From the NCBI RefSeq assembly GCF_900111835.1, contig NZ_FOJP01000010.1, forward strand, positions 124,001 to 188,000: a stretch of 64,000 nucleotides of DNA, in the 5' to 3' direction. The position numbers were made by a program, and so were the translations under genes. Positions 30,527 through 39,855 of this stretch are shown in pieces. The notes beneath the pieces are model-generated. The model ran no database searches. It was not told the origin of the DNA and worked only from the letters and a program-made list of their open reading frames with translations. Position 1 is the first letter of the stretch. Every line of letters begins with the position of its first letter. Origin of the DNA: Metapseudomonas otitidis. Lineage in GTDB: Bacteria > Pseudomonadota > Gammaproteobacteria > Pseudomonadales > Pseudomonadaceae.

Positions 30527-32389
30527 ATGCTCAACAAATATCCCCTGTGGAAGTACCTGCTGATCCTGGCGGTCCTCACCGTCGGCCTCATCTATTCCGC
30601 ACCCAACCTCTACCCCGATGATCCGGCGATCCAGATTTCCGGTACCAGCACCGCGCTGAAGATCCAGCAGCCCGATGTGGACCGCGCGCTGGCGGCGCTG
30701 AAGGAAGCCGGCATCGAGGTCAAGAGCTCCAGCATCAGCGAGCGTGGAGGCCTGTTCCGCCTGACCAAGCTGGGCGACCAGCTGCCGGCCAAGGACGCCA
30801 TCCGCCGTGCACTGGGTGACGACTACGTGGTTGCCCTCAACCTGGCCCCCACCACGCCCCAGTGGCTGCGCAGCCTGGGGGCCTCGCCGATGAAGCTGGG
30901 CCTCGACCTCTCCGGTGGTGTGCACTTCCTGCTGGAAGTGGACATGGAGAAGGCCCTGACCTCGCGCCTGAAAATCTACGAAGGTGAAGTCCGCACCCTG
31001 CTGCGCAAGGAGCGCGTGCGCTACCGCAGCCTGCCGGGCGTCGACAACGGCTTCCAGCTGGGCTTCAGCGACCAGGAGAGCCTGGACAAGGCCCAGTCCC
31101 TGATCCGCAAGACCTTCAATGACTTCGACCTGAAGACCGGCGAGCGGGGTGACCAGCAGGTCCTGACCCTCACCCTGACCCAGGCCAAGGTCACCGAGAT
31201 CCGCGAATACTCCATCAAGCAGAACCTCACCACCGTCCGCAACCGCGTGAACGAGCTGGGCGTCGCCGAGCCGCTGGTCCAGCGCCAGGGCGCCAACCGC
31301 ATCGTGGTGGAACTGCCCGGCGTGCAGGACACCGCCGAAGCCAAGCGTATCCTCGGTAAGACCGCCAACCTCGAATTTCGCCTGGCGGCTGCGGCCGATG
31401 CCAACAAGGCCAGCACCGAGTCCTTCGAATTCCGCGAGCCGGGTCGTCCGCCGGTGCCGCTGGAGCGCAGCCTGATCATCACTGGTGACCAGGTCACCGA
31501 TGCCCAGGCGAGCTACGACGAGAATGGCCGCCCGCAGGTGAACATCCGCCTCGATGGCCACGGCGGCGAGCTGATGAACCGTGCCACCCGCAACAACGTG
31601 GGCCGCAGCATGGCAGTGATCTTCATCGAGCAGCGTCCGCAGAGCCGCTACGTGAAGCAGGTGGTGGACGGCGTCGAGAAGGAAGTCGAGGTCCAGAGCT
31701 TCAAGGAAGAGAAGAAGATCATCAGCCTGGCGACCATCCAGTCGCCGCTGGGCAGCCAGTTCCGTATCACCGGCCTGAACGGCCAGGGTGAATCCTCCGA
31801 ACTGGCCCTGCTGCTGCGTGCCGGTGGTCTGGCTGCGCCGATGTACTTCGCCGAAGAGCGCACCATCGGCCCGAGCCTGGGTGCCGAGAACATCGTCAAG
31901 GGCATCGAGTCCACCGAGTGGGCGATGGTCTTCGTGTCGCTGTTCATCATCGCGATCTACCGCTTCTTCGGTGTGCTGGCCACCGTGGCCCTGGCATTCA
32001 ACCTGGTGCTGCTGGTCGGCCTGATGTCGGTGATCGGTGCCACCCTGACCCTGCCGGGTATCGCCGGTATCGTCCTGACCCTGGGCATGGCGGTGGACGC
32101 CAACGTGCTGATCTACTCGCGGATACGCGAGGAGCTGGCCAACGGGATGGGGGTCCAGCGTGCGATCCACGAGGGCTTCGACCGTGCCTACACCGCGATC
32201 GTCGACTCGAACCTGACCACCCTGCTGGTGGGCGGCATCCTCTTCGCACTCGGTACCGGGCCGATCAAGGGCTTCGCCGTCACCATGTCGCTGGGTATCG
32301 TCACCTCGATGTTCACCGCGATCATGTTCACCCGAGGCCAGGTCAACCTGATCTTCGGTGGCCGCAACTTCAAGAAACTGTGGATCTGA
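30527..32389 (+). CDS. secD: Protein translocase subunit SecD
   Basis: 620 residues. One N-terminal helix (Y-L-L-I-L-A-V-L-T-V-G) is followed by a large periplasmic P1 domain. The C-terminal half holds five helices with the RND motifs L-G-L-D-L-S-G-G and G-M-A-V-D-A-N-V-L-I. It uses the proton gradient with SecF to pull secreted proteins through SecYEG. The helix pattern and length are normal. Confidence 0.98.
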   Translation: MLNKYPLWKYLLILAVLTVGLIYSAPNLYPDDPAIQISGTSTALKIQQPDVDRALAALKEAGIEVKSSSISERGGLFRLTKLGDQLPAKDAIRRALGDDYVVALNLAPTTPQWLRSLGASPMKLGLDLSGGVHFLLEVDMEKALTSRLKIYEGEVRTLLRKERVRYRSLPGVDNGFQLGFSDQESLDKAQSLIRKTFNDFDLKTGERGDQQVLTLTLTQAKVTEIREYSIKQNLTTVRNRVNELGVAEPLVQRQGANRIVVELPGVQDTAEAKRILGKTANLEFRLAAAADANKASTESFEFREPGRPPVPLERSLIITGDQVTDAQASYDENGRPQVNIRLDGHGGELMNRATRNNVGRSMAVIFIEQRPQSRYVKQVVDGVEKEVEVQSFKEEKKIISLATIQSPLGSQFRITGLNGQGESSELALLLRAGGLAAPMYFAEERTIGPSLGAENIVKGIESTEWAMVFVSLFIIAIYRFFGVLATVALAFNLVLLVGLMSVIGATLTLPGIAGIVLTLGMAVDANVLIYSRIREELANGMGVQRAIHEGFDRAYTAIVDSNLTTLLVGGILFALGTGPIKGFAVTMSLGIVTSMFTAIMFTRGQVNLIFGGRNFKKLWI

Positions 32390-32396
32390 GGCAGCC

Positions 32397-33311
32397 ATGA
32401 TCAAGTCAACCATTCGCTTCATGGCGATCCGCAACCTCGCGTTCGCCATCACCGTCGTCATCAGCCTGATCGGCATCGGTGCCCTGTTCATGAAGGGCCT
32501 GAACTTCGGTCTGGACTTCACCGGCGGCACCCTGATCGAGCTGTCCTACGAGAAGCCGGCCAACCTGGAGCGCATCAAGGAAGAGCTGGGGCAGGCCGGT
32601 TACCGCGATGCGGTGGTGCAGAGCTTCGGCGCCACCACCGACGTGCTGGTCCGCCTGGCTGGCGAAGACCCGCAGCTGGGTAACCAGGTGGCGGCTTCGC
32701 TGCGCAAGATCGACGCCGACACCCAGTTCACCGTGAAGCGCGTCGAGTTCGTCGGCCCGCAAGTGGGTGAGGAACTGCGCGACCAAGGCGGCCTGGCGAT
32801 GCTCCTGGCGCTGGGCGGCATCCTGCTGTACCTCGGCTTCCGCTTCCAGTGGAAGTTCGGCGTCGGTGCGGTGGCATCGCTGATCCACGACGTGATCGTC
32901 ACACTGGGCATCCTGGCGTTCTTCCAGGTGCCGTTCGACCTGACGGTGCTGGCGGCGGTGCTGGCGATGATCGGTTACTCGCTCAACGACACCATCATCA
33001 TCTTCGACCGGATCCGCGAGAACTTCCGCGTCCTGCGCAAGGCGGACCTGATCGAGAACATCGACGTGTCCTGCACTCAGACGCTGCTGCGTACCATCGC
33101 CACTTCCACCTCCACGGCATTGGCCCTGCTGGCGCTGCTGCTGTTCGGTGGCGACAGCCTGCACGGCTTTGCCCTGTCGCTGATGGTGGGTGTGGTGGTG
33201 GGGACCTACTCCTCGATCTACATCAGTGCGCCGGTGCTCATCTGGCTGAAGCTGACCTCCGAGGACCTCATCCCGCCGGCCGCGACTGCCGAAGTGGACG
33301 AGCGCCCCTGA
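32397..33311 (+). CDS. secF: Protein translocase subunit SecF
   Basis: 304 residues from the ATG at 32397, 7 bases after the secD stop. The F-G-L-D-F-T-G-G loop, six hydrophobic helices and the G-Y-S-L-N-D-T-I-I-I-F-D-R motif are present. It is the partner of SecD. A terminator directly follows. Confidence 0.98.
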   Translation: MIKSTIRFMAIRNLAFAITVVISLIGIGALFMKGLNFGLDFTGGTLIELSYEKPANLERIKEELGQAGYRDAVVQSFGATTDVLVRLAGEDPQLGNQVAASLRKIDADTQFTVKRVEFVGPQVGEELRDQGGLAMLLALGGILLYLGFRFQWKFGVGAVASLIHDVIVTLGILAFFQVPFDLTVLAAVLAMIGYSLNDTIIIFDRIRENFRVLRKADLIENIDVSCTQTLLRTIATSTSTALALLALLLFGGDSLHGFALSLMVGVVVGTYSSIYISAPVLIWLKLTSEDLIPPAATAEVDERP

Positions 33312-33330
33312 CAGCAGGTGTGCTTCATCT

Positions 33331-33358
33331 GAAAGGCCCGCGTAAGCGGGCCTTTCTC
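33331..33358 (+). terminator. Terminator of yajC-secDF
   Basis: GAAAGGCCCGC-GTAA-GCGGGCCTTTC, an 11-bp perfect stem ending in a short T run, 20 bases after the secF stop. Confidence 0.85.
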
Positions 33359-33484
33359 GTTTCTGGCTTTGTGAAAGACATCCCATTGACTGTGTTGCTG
33401 GTCGGTCTGTAGGAACTTGGGTGAGTGCGTGTAATCCAAGGCAAGGCATAGGGCGAAAGCCCGGAGTGAAACCAGGAGGTTCAA

Positions 33485-34051
33485 GTGAACAAGTCGATGC
33501 TCGTCGGCGCGGTGCTGGGTGCGGTCGGTGTAACCGCCGGTGGCGCCGTCGCAACCTACAGCCTTGTGGGCAACAGCCCGGAATACGCCGAGGTGCTCGC
33601 GGTACAGCCCGTCAAGGAGACCATCAAGACCCCGCGCGAGGTCTGCAAGGATGTCGCCGTGACCCGTCAACGGCCGGTCCAGGACCAGCACCAGATCGCC
33701 GGTACCGTGCTCGGCGCGGTGGCGGGTGGCTTGCTGGGCAACCAGGTCGGCGGCGGCAACGGCAAGAAGATCGCGACCGTGGCTGGCGCCGTGGGCGGTG
33801 GTTATGCGGGTAACAAGGTGCAGGAGCACATGCAGAACAGCGACACCTACACCACCACCGAAACCCGCTGCAACACCGTGCACGAGACCAGCGAGAAGGT
33901 GGTCGGCTATGACGTGCAGTACCAGCTGGATGGTCGTGTGAACCAGGTGCGTATGGATCACGATCCGGGTGCGCAGATCCCGGTGGGCAAGGACGGTCGC
34001 CTGATCCTGTCGCAGCGCCAGCCGTTGCAGCAGGCTGGCGTCAACCAGTAA
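33485..34051 (+). CDS. Glycine-zipper 2TM-domain protein (YcfJ-like)
   Basis: 188 residues. An N-terminal hydrophobic segment (M-L-V-G-A-V-L-G-A-V-G) acts as a signal or anchor. The middle holds a glycine zipper (G-T-V-L-G-A-V-A-G-G-L-L-G-N-Q-V-G-G, then a second G-A-V-G-G-G-Y-A-G-N). Four Cys-free beta-like strands follow (Y-D-V-Q-Y-Q-L-D-G). Such proteins sit in the cell envelope, and some are stress-induced. An AGGAGG site precedes the start. It is alone between two terminators; its exact role is unknown. Confidence 0.85.
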   Translation: MNKSMLVGAVLGAVGVTAGGAVATYSLVGNSPEYAEVLAVQPVKETIKTPREVCKDVAVTRQRPVQDQHQIAGTVLGAVAGGLLGNQVGGGNGKKIATVAGAVGGGYAGNKVQEHMQNSDTYTTTETRCNTVHETSEKVVGYDVQYQLDGRVNQVRMDHDPGAQIPVGKDGRLILSQRQPLQQAGVNQ

Positions 34052-34070
34052 CCGCTGGTTCTCGCCCATG

Positions 34071-34096
34071 AAAAAGGCGCCGTAAGGCGCCTTTTT
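34071..34096. terminator. Bidirectional terminator, glycine-zipper gene / suhB
   Basis: AAAAAGGCGCC-GTAA-GGCGCCTTTTT, an 11-bp perfect stem with A and T tracts, between convergent genes. Confidence 0.92.
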
Positions 34097-34111
34097 CGTT
34101 GCGGTCGCGGT

Positions 34112-34927
34112 TCAGCGCTTCAGCGAGGGCGGCAGGTGCGGCTGGATGGCAGTCAGCACGGCCTTGAAGCACTTGGTGTTGCCGGCCACGACGTGGCCCT
34201 TTTCCAGGAAGTCGTGGCCGCCGGTGAAGTCGCTCACCAGGCCGCCGGCTTCCTGTACCAGCAGGGCGCCTGCTGCCATGTCCCACTCGGACAGGCCGAA
34301 CTCCCAGAACGCATCGAAGCGGCCGGCGGCGACATAGGCCAGGTCCAGGCTCGCGGAGCCGGCGCGGCGCAGGCCTGCGGTCTGGCCGACCAGGCTGCGG
34401 AACATGTTCAGGTAGTTGTCCAGGTGGTCGAGCTGGCTGTCGCGGAAGGGGAAGCCGGTGCCGAGCAGGGCGCCTTCCAGGCTCTTGCGGTTGCTGACGC
34501 GCAGGCGGCGACCGTTCAGGGCGGCGCCACGGCCACGGCTGGCGGTGAACTCTTCCTGGCGGACCGGATCGAGGACCACGGCATGTTCCAGGCGGCCCTT
34601 GTATTTGCAGGCGATGCTGACGGCGAAGTGCGGGACGCCGCGGATGAAGTTGGTGGTGCCGTCCAGCGGGTCGATGATCCACTGGTAGTCGGCGCCCTCG
34701 CCGGTGCCGGCGATGGAGGTGCCTTCCTCGCCCAGGATGCCGTGGGTCGGATACGCCTTGCGCAGGGCCTGGATGATGGTTTCCTCGGCAGCGCGGTCGA
34801 CTTCGGTGACGTAGTCCTTGGCGTCCTTCTCGTTGATGGCGATCACGTCCAGGCGCTCGATCGAACGGAAGATCAATTCGCCGGCGCTGCGAGCGGCGCG
34901 CAGGGCGATGTTCAGCATGGGCTGCAT
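34112..34927 (-). CDS. suhB: Inositol-1-monophosphatase SuhB
   Basis: 271 residues. The metal-dependent phosphatase motifs are present: G-E-E-G near residue 70, W-I-I-D-P-L-D-G-T-T-N-F (metal-binding Asp pair), and the C-terminal W-D-M-A-A-G. In enterobacteria SuhB also joins the rRNA antitermination complex; in P. aeruginosa it affects virulence gene expression. Both are known for the family and not visible in the sequence. A TAGAAT-like -10 lies near 34965 upstream. Confidence 0.95.
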   Translation of the reverse strand: MQPMLNIALRAARSAGELIFRSIERLDVIAINEKDAKDYVTEVDRAAEETIIQALRKAYPTHGILGEEGTSIAGTGEGADYQWIIDPLDGTTNFIRGVPHFAVSIACKYKGRLEHAVVLDPVRQEEFTASRGRGAALNGRRLRVSNRKSLEGALLGTGFPFRDSQLDHLDNYLNMFRSLVGQTAGLRRAGSASLDLAYVAAGRFDAFWEFGLSEWDMAAGALLVQEAGGLVSDFTGGHDFLEKGHVVAGNTKCFKAVLTAIQPHLPPSLKR

Positions 34928-35079
34928 GGGGGCGTATACCTGGGGTCGTTAAAGAAAGCCGCGAATTCTAGCAGAAAAGGCCGGGCCATGTAGATGCGCC
35001 CATCGGCCTTCGTGGTGTTTACCCGACTGTTTCTGTAAGATTTGCCACCCTTTTGTAGTCCAGGTGGGAGCAGGCGGGC

Positions 35080-35853
35080 GTGCTGCAGAACATTCGTGTG
35101 GTGCTGGTCGGAACCAGTCATCCCGGCAACATCGGTGGTGCCGCGCGGGCGATGAAGAACATGGGCCTGTCGAAGCTCGTGCTGGTCCAGCCGGAGCAGT
35201 TCCCCGATCGCGAGGCCTATGCCCGCGCCTCGGGTGCCGACGATATCCTCGAATCCGCCCTGGTGGTGGATACCCTGGAGCAGGCGTTGGTGGGCTGCAG
35301 CCTGGTCTATGGCACCAGCGCGCGGGATCGCCATATACCTTGGCCGCTGCTGGACCCTCGCGAGTGCGCGGCCAGTTGTGTCGAGCAGATCAGCGACGGG
35401 GCCGAGGTCGCCCTTGTTTTCGGGCGCGAATACGCCGGCCTGACGAACGACGAGCTGCAGCGTTGCCAGTTCCATGTGCATATCCCGTCCGACCCGGCCT
35501 TTGGCTCCCTGAACCTGGCGTCCGCCGTGCAGGTGCTGACCTACGAGGCGCGCATGGCCTGGCTGCAGGTCCAGGGTCAGCCGACCAAGATGGAGAAGGT
35601 GGAGCTCACGGCCGAGGAGAATGTGCAGCCGGTGACGGTCGACGAGCTCGAGCGCTTCTTCGGTCACCTGGAGCAGACCCTGGTGGACATCGCCTTCCTC
35701 GACCCTGAGCGTCCCCGCCACCTGATGACCCGCCTGCGCCGCCTCTACGGGCGCGCCTCCATCAGCAAGCTCGAGATGAACATCCTGCGCGGCATCCTCA
35801 CCGAGACGCAGAAGGCAGCGCGCGGCGAGATCCAGAAGCGGAGGGAGAAGTGA
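35080..35853 (+). CDS. trmJ: tRNA (cytidine/uridine-32-2'-O)-methyltransferase TrmJ
   Basis: 257 residues from a GTG start with GGGAG 9 bases upstream. SPOUT-class motifs are present: [13 protein letters not shown] at the N-terminus, F-G-R-E-Y-A-G-L and the knot region [11 protein letters not shown]-terminal helical extension (R-R-L-Y-G-R-A) is characteristic of TrmJ. It methylates position 32 of several tRNAs. Its stop overlaps the cysE ATG by one base. Confidence 0.95.
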   Translation: MLQNIRVVLVGTSHPGNIGGAARAMKNMGLSKLVLVQPEQFPDREAYARASGADDILESALVVDTLEQALVGCSLVYGTSARDRHIPWPLLDPRECAASCVEQISDGAEVALVFGREYAGLTNDELQRCQFHVHIPSDPAFGSLNLASAVQVLTYEARMAWLQVQGQPTKMEKVELTAEENVQPVTVDELERFFGHLEQTLVDIAFLDPERPRHLMTRLRRLYGRASISKLEMNILRGILTETQKAARGEIQKRREK

Positions 35854-36629
35854 TGCTGGCTCGCATGCGAGAAGACATCCGGGGTGTATTTCACCGTGAC
35901 CCGGCAGCGCGCACGGCCTTCGAGGTGCTCACCTGCTACCCGGGGCTGCACGCCATCTGGCTGCATCGCGTCGCGCACGCGCTGTGGGTTGCCGGGTGGA
36001 AGTGGGTGGCGCGGCTGGTGTCGAACTTCGGTCGCTGGTTGACCGGTATCGAGATTCACCCCGGTGCGCGGATCGGTCGGCGCTTCTTCATCGACCACGG
36101 CATGGGCGTCGTCATTGGCGAGACGGTCGAGATCGGTGACGACGTCACCCTCTACCAGGGCGTGACCCTCGGTGGCACCAGCTGGAACAAGGGCAAGCGC
36201 CATCCGACTCTTGAAGATGGTGTGGTGGTGGGAGCGGGGGCCAAGGTGCTTGGCCCGTTCACGGTCGGGGCGGGGGCCAAGATCGGCTCCAATGCGGTGG
36301 TGACCAAGGCTGTCCCGGCTGGCGCCACGGCGGTCGGCATTCCTGCGCGTATCATCATCAAGGGGGATTCCGAGCAGGCTGCGCGGCGCCAGGCTCTCGC
36401 CGAACGCTTCGGCTTCGATGCCTATGGCGTCGGTCAGGACATGCCGGATCCGGTGGCGCGCGCCATCGGTCAACTGCTCGATCACGTCCAGGCGGTTGAT
36501 CAGCGCCTCGATGGCATGTGCAAGGCGCTCACCGAGCTGGGTAGCGACTACCGCGCGACAGCCCTGCCCGAGTTGCGTTGCGAGGCCTTCGAGGATGAAA
36601 AGGGCGCTACGGAGCGTCCGGCGGTCTGA
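35853..36629 (+). CDS. cysE: Serine O-acetyltransferase
   Basis: 258 residues. An N-terminal helical part ([13 protein letters not shown]) leads into left-handed hexapeptide repeats, with the catalytic region [10 protein letters not shown] and the [12 protein letters not shown] loop. It makes O-acetylserine, the cysteine precursor. The setting just before isc links cysteine supply with Fe-S cluster assembly, where IscS uses cysteine as sulfur donor. The start at 35853 was chosen over the GTG three bases earlier. Confidence 0.96.
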   Translation: MLARMREDIRGVFHRDPAARTAFEVLTCYPGLHAIWLHRVAHALWVAGWKWVARLVSNFGRWLTGIEIHPGARIGRRFFIDHGMGVVIGETVEIGDDVTLYQGVTLGGTSWNKGKRHPTLEDGVVVGAGAKVLGPFTVGAGAKIGSNAVVTKAVPAGATAVGIPARIIIKGDSEQAARRQALAERFGFDAYGVGQDMPDPVARAIGQLLDHVQAVDQRLDGMCKALTELGSDYRATALPELRCEAFEDEKGATERPAV

Positions 36630-36678
36630 TAGGCGAGGGGGTGAAATTCTGATATCATTCGCGCCCCTGTCTAGCGCA

Positions 36679-36736
36679 ATACCTGACTTATTTAATCAGG
36701 CTTATAGTTGACTTAAATAGTCGGGAATAGCATACT
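36679..36736 (+). promoter_or_regulatory. isc promoter with two IscR-like boxes
   Basis: The promoter is TTGACT (36708-36713), a 17-bp spacer, then CATACT (36731-36736). Box 2 (ATAGTTGACT...AGTCGGGAAT, 36704-36728) covers the -35 and spacer. Box 1 (ATACCTGACT...ATCAGG, 36679-36700) lies just upstream. Both resemble the type 1 IscR site, which [2Fe-2S]-IscR uses to repress its own operon. Confidence 0.75.
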
Positions 36737-36767
36737 CGCTCGCACTTCAGCGAACCGTGGACTTCCC

Positions 36768-37274
36768 ATGCGACTGACCACCAAAGGCCGCTACGCCGTC
36801 ACAGCCATGCTCGACCTGGCTTTGCACTCGCAGCAAGGTCCGGTTTCTCTGGCAGATATTTCCGAGCGTCAGGGCATCTCCCTCTCTTATCTCGAGCAGC
36901 TGTTCGCCAAGTTGCGCCGTGGCAACCTGGTCAGCAGCGTTCGCGGCCCGGGCGGCGGCTACCAGCTGTCCCGCGACGTTTCCAGCATCTACGTGGCGCA
37001 GGTCATCGATGCGGTCAACGAGTCCGTCGACGTCACGCGCTGCCAGGGCCAGGGCAACTGCGACTCCTCCGGCGGTGCCTGCCTGACCCACCACCTGTGG
37101 GATGACCTCAGTCTCCAGATCCACGACTTCCTCAGCAGCATCAGCCTGAGCGACATCGTCAGTCGCAACGAGGTCCAGGAAGTCGCCCAGCGTCAGAACG
37201 AGCGCCATGGCCAGCGTCGTCCCAGTGGACGGAATTCGAGCCCCGAAAAGATTGAAGTGTCCGCCATCGAATGA
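36768..37274 (+). CDS. iscR: Fe-S cluster regulator IscR
   Basis: 168 residues, Rrf2 family. An N-terminal winged helix ([14 protein letters not shown]) with S-Y-L-E-Q-L-F recognition helix and R-G-P-G-G-G-Y wing. The [2Fe-2S] ligands are Cys92, Cys98, Cys105 and the following His108. The last loop is one residue longer than in E. coli IscR (Cys104, His107). It senses cluster supply and represses isc. The C-terminal ~30 residues are polar and variable. Confidence 0.96.
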   Translation: MRLTTKGRYAVTAMLDLALHSQQGPVSLADISERQGISLSYLEQLFAKLRRGNLVSSVRGPGGGYQLSRDVSSIYVAQVIDAVNESVDVTRCQGQGNCDSSGGACLTHHLWDDLSLQIHDFLSSISLSDIVSRNEVQEVAQRQNERHGQRRPSGRNSSPEKIEVSAIE

Positions 37275-37304
37275 GCAGGGCACCCGCCTGATAGGAGACA
37301 ACCG

Positions 37305-38519
37305 ATGAGATTGCCGATTTACCTGGATTACTCCGCAACCACTCCGGTCGACCCCCGCGTTGCTCAGAAGATGAGCGATTGCCTGCTGGCCGACGGCAAC
37401 TTCGGTAACCCCGCTTCCCGCTCCCACGTGTTCGGCTGGAAAGCCGAGGAGGCGGTGGAGAACGCCCGTCGCCAGGTGGCTGAACTGGTCAATGCCGACC
37501 CCCGCGAAATCGTCTGGACCTCCGGTGCGACCGAGTCCGACAACCTCGCCATCAAGGGTGTCGCGCACTTCTACCAGAGCAAGGGCAAGCACCTGATCAC
37601 CTCCAAGATCGAGCACAAGGCGGTCCTGGACACCACTCGCCAGCTGGAGCGCGAAGGCTTCGAGGTCACCTACCTGGAACCCGGTGAAGACGGTCTGATC
37701 ACCCCGGCGATGGTCGAGGCGGCCCTGCGCGACGACACCATCCTCGTCTCCGTCATGCACGTGAACAACGAGATCGGCACCGTCAACGACATCGCTGCCA
37801 TCGGCGAGCTGACCCGCGCCCGCGGCATCCTGTTCCACGTGGATGCGGCCCAGTCCACCGGCAAGGTGGAGATCGACCTGGAGAAGCTTAAGGTCGACCT
37901 GATGTCCTTCTCCGCCCACAAGACCTACGGCCCGAAAGGCATCGGCGCTCTCTACGTGCGCCGCAAGCCGCGGGTGCGTCTGGAGGCGATGATGCACGGC
38001 GGCGGTCACGAGCGCGGCATGCGCTCCGGCACCCTGGCCACCCACCAGATCGTCGGCATGGGCGAAGCCTTCCAGATCGCCAAGCAGGAAATGGCCTCCG
38101 AGAACGAGCGCATCCGTGGTCTCAGTCAGCGCTTCTGGGCTGCCCTGGAAGGTATGGAAGAGCTGTACCTGAACGGCAGCGCCACCGCCCGCGTTCCGCA
38201 CAACCTGAACCTCAGCTTCAACTACGTCGAAGGTGAGTCGCTGATCATGGCGCTCAAGGACCTGGCCGTTTCCTCGGGTTCGGCCTGCACCTCCGCCTCC
38301 CTCGAGCCGTCCTACGTGCTGCGTGCCCTGGGCCGTAACGACGAGTTGGCGCACAGCTCCATCCGCTTCACCTTCGGCCGTTTCACCACCGAGGAAGAGG
38401 TCGATTACGCGGCCGCCAAGGTGCGCGAGGCGGTGGACAAACTCCGTGAGTTGTCCCCCCTGTGGGACATGTACAAAGAGGGCGTCGACCTCTCCAAGGT
38501 CGAATGGCAGGCGCACTGA
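37305..38519 (+). CDS. iscS: Cysteine desulfurase IscS
   Basis: 404 residues. The PLP lysine is in [10 protein letters not shown], and the mobile active-site Cys in [10 protein letters not shown]. The N-terminus [11 protein letters not shown] is canonical. It takes sulfur from cysteine and passes it to IscU and to tRNA thiolation enzymes. It is the second gene of the operon, 30 bp after iscR. Confidence 0.98.
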   Translation: MRLPIYLDYSATTPVDPRVAQKMSDCLLADGNFGNPASRSHVFGWKAEEAVENARRQVAELVNADPREIVWTSGATESDNLAIKGVAHFYQSKGKHLITSKIEHKAVLDTTRQLEREGFEVTYLEPGEDGLITPAMVEAALRDDTILVSVMHVNNEIGTVNDIAAIGELTRARGILFHVDAAQSTGKVEIDLEKLKVDLMSFSAHKTYGPKGIGALYVRRKPRVRLEAMMHGGGHERGMRSGTLATHQIVGMGEAFQIAKQEMASENERIRGLSQRFWAALEGMEELYLNGSATARVPHNLNLSFNYVEGESLIMALKDLAVSSGSACTSASLEPSYVLRALGRNDELAHSSIRFTFGRFTTEEEVDYAAAKVREAVDKLRELSPLWDMYKEGVDLSKVEWQAH

Positions 38520-38549
38520 CGCCACCCCTGATGAGCGAGGAATAAGCAC

Positions 38550-38936
38550 ATGGCATACAGCGAAAAGGTCATCGACCACTACGAGAACCCCCGGAACGTC
38601 GGCAAGCTCGACGCCGAGGACCCGAACGTCGGCACCGGCATGGTCGGCGCCCCGGCATGCGGCGACGTGATGCGCCTGCAGATCAAGGTCAACGAGCAGG
38701 GCGTGATCGAAGACGCCAAGTTCAAGACCTACGGCTGCGGCTCCGCCATCGCCTCCAGCTCCCTCGCCACTGAGTGGATGAAGGGCAAGACCCTGGACGA
38801 GGCCGCTGCCATCAAGAACACCACCATTGCCGAAGAGCTGGCCCTGCCGCCGGTGAAGATCCACTGCTCGGTCCTGGCCGAGGACGCCATCAAGGCGGCC
38901 GTCCAGGACTACAAGCAGAAGAAGGGTCTGATCTGA
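38550..38936 (+). CDS. iscU: Fe-S scaffold protein IscU
   Basis: 128 residues. The three cluster cysteines appear in [15 protein letters not shown] and I-H-C-S-V-L. The L-P-P-V-K motif recognised by HscA is intact just before the last one. The N-terminal [13 protein letters not shown] is typical. It assembles [2Fe-2S] clusters on the sulfur from IscS. Confidence 0.98.
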   Translation: MAYSEKVIDHYENPRNVGKLDAEDPNVGTGMVGAPACGDVMRLQIKVNEQGVIEDAKFKTYGCGSAIASSSLATEWMKGKTLDEAAAIKNTTIAEELALPPVKIHCSVLAEDAIKAAVQDYKQKKGLI

Positions 38937-38952
38937 TCATCGAGGAGTCGTT

Positions 38953-39276
38953 ATGGCCATCAGCATGACCGAAGCCGCCGCCAGCCATGTCCGTCGCTCC
39001 CTCGAAGGGCGCGGCAAGGGCGAGGGCATCCGACTCGGCGTCCGCACCACCGGCTGCTCCGGCCTGGCCTACGTGCTGGAGTTCGTCGACGAGGTGGCGT
39101 CCGAGGATCTCGTCTACGAGAGCCACGGGGTCAAGGTGATCATCGATCCCAAGAGCCTGGCCTATCTCGACGGCACCGAACTGGACTTCGTCCGCGAAGG
39201 CCTCAACGAGGGCTTCAAGTTCAATAACCCGAACGTTCGCGGCGAGTGCGGTTGCGGCGAAAGCTTCAACGTCTGA
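38953..39276 (+). CDS. iscA: Iron-sulfur cluster assembly protein IscA
   Basis: 107 residues, A-type carrier. The three conserved cysteines lie in T-T-G-C-S-G-L-A-Y and the C-terminal E-C-G-C-G-E-S-F. It starts M-A-I-S-M-T-E-A-A, 16 bp after iscU. It carries clusters or iron to target proteins. Confidence 0.97.
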   Translation: MAISMTEAAASHVRRSLEGRGKGEGIRLGVRTTGCSGLAYVLEFVDEVASEDLVYESHGVKVIIDPKSLAYLDGTELDFVREGLNEGFKFNNPNVRGECGCGESFNV

Positions 39277-39284
39277 GGTCCGGT

Positions 39285-39806
39285 GTGGGTAGTCCCTGTC
39301 ACTTCGCGCTGTTCGATCTCAAGCCCGGCTTCGAGATCGATCCGGAGCGCCTGGCGGTTCGCTATCGCGAGCTGGCCCGTACCGTCCACCCCGACCGCTT
39401 CGTCGATGCGCCCGAGCGCGAGCAGCGTCTGGCGCTTGAGCATGCCGCCCAGCTCAACGAGGCCTACCAGGTCCTGCGCAGTGCCCCACGGCGTGCGCTC
39501 TACCTGTTGGCGCTGAAGGGGCGCGAGCTGCCGCTTGAAGCGACCGTCCAGGATCCCGGCTTCCTGCTGCAGCAGATGCAGTGGCGCGAAGAGTTGGAAG
39601 ACCTTCAGGACTCCGCCGATCTCGATGGTGTGGCCTCGTTCAAGCGCCGCCTGCGCTCGGCCCAGGCCGAGCTCGAGTCGGCGTTTGCCGCCTGCTGGGA
39701 TGACGAAGCCCGCCGCGATGAAGCCGAGCGCCTCGTGCGCCGCATGCAGTTCCTTGACAAGCTCGCCCAGGAAGTGCGCCAACTCGAAGAGCGCCTCGAC
39801 GACTAA
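39285..39806 (+). CDS. hscB: Co-chaperone HscB
   Basis: 173 residues from the GTG at 39285, with GAGG six bases upstream; an earlier in-frame ATG lies inside iscA and would add 13 unrelated residues. The J-domain has the H-P-D tripeptide (V-H-P-D-R-F). The C-terminal three-helix part that binds IscU follows. It stimulates HscA to release clusters from IscU. Confidence 0.95.
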   Translation: MGSPCHFALFDLKPGFEIDPERLAVRYRELARTVHPDRFVDAPEREQRLALEHAAQLNEAYQVLRSAPRRALYLLALKGRELPLEATVQDPGFLLQQMQWREELEDLQDSADLDGVASFKRRLRSAQAELESAFAACWDDEARRDEAERLVRRMQFLDKLAQEVRQLEERLDD

Positions 39807-39855
39807 CCCTGTCGCCCTCGCCATGGCGGGGGCGCCGCCTGACTAGCAGACCAGC

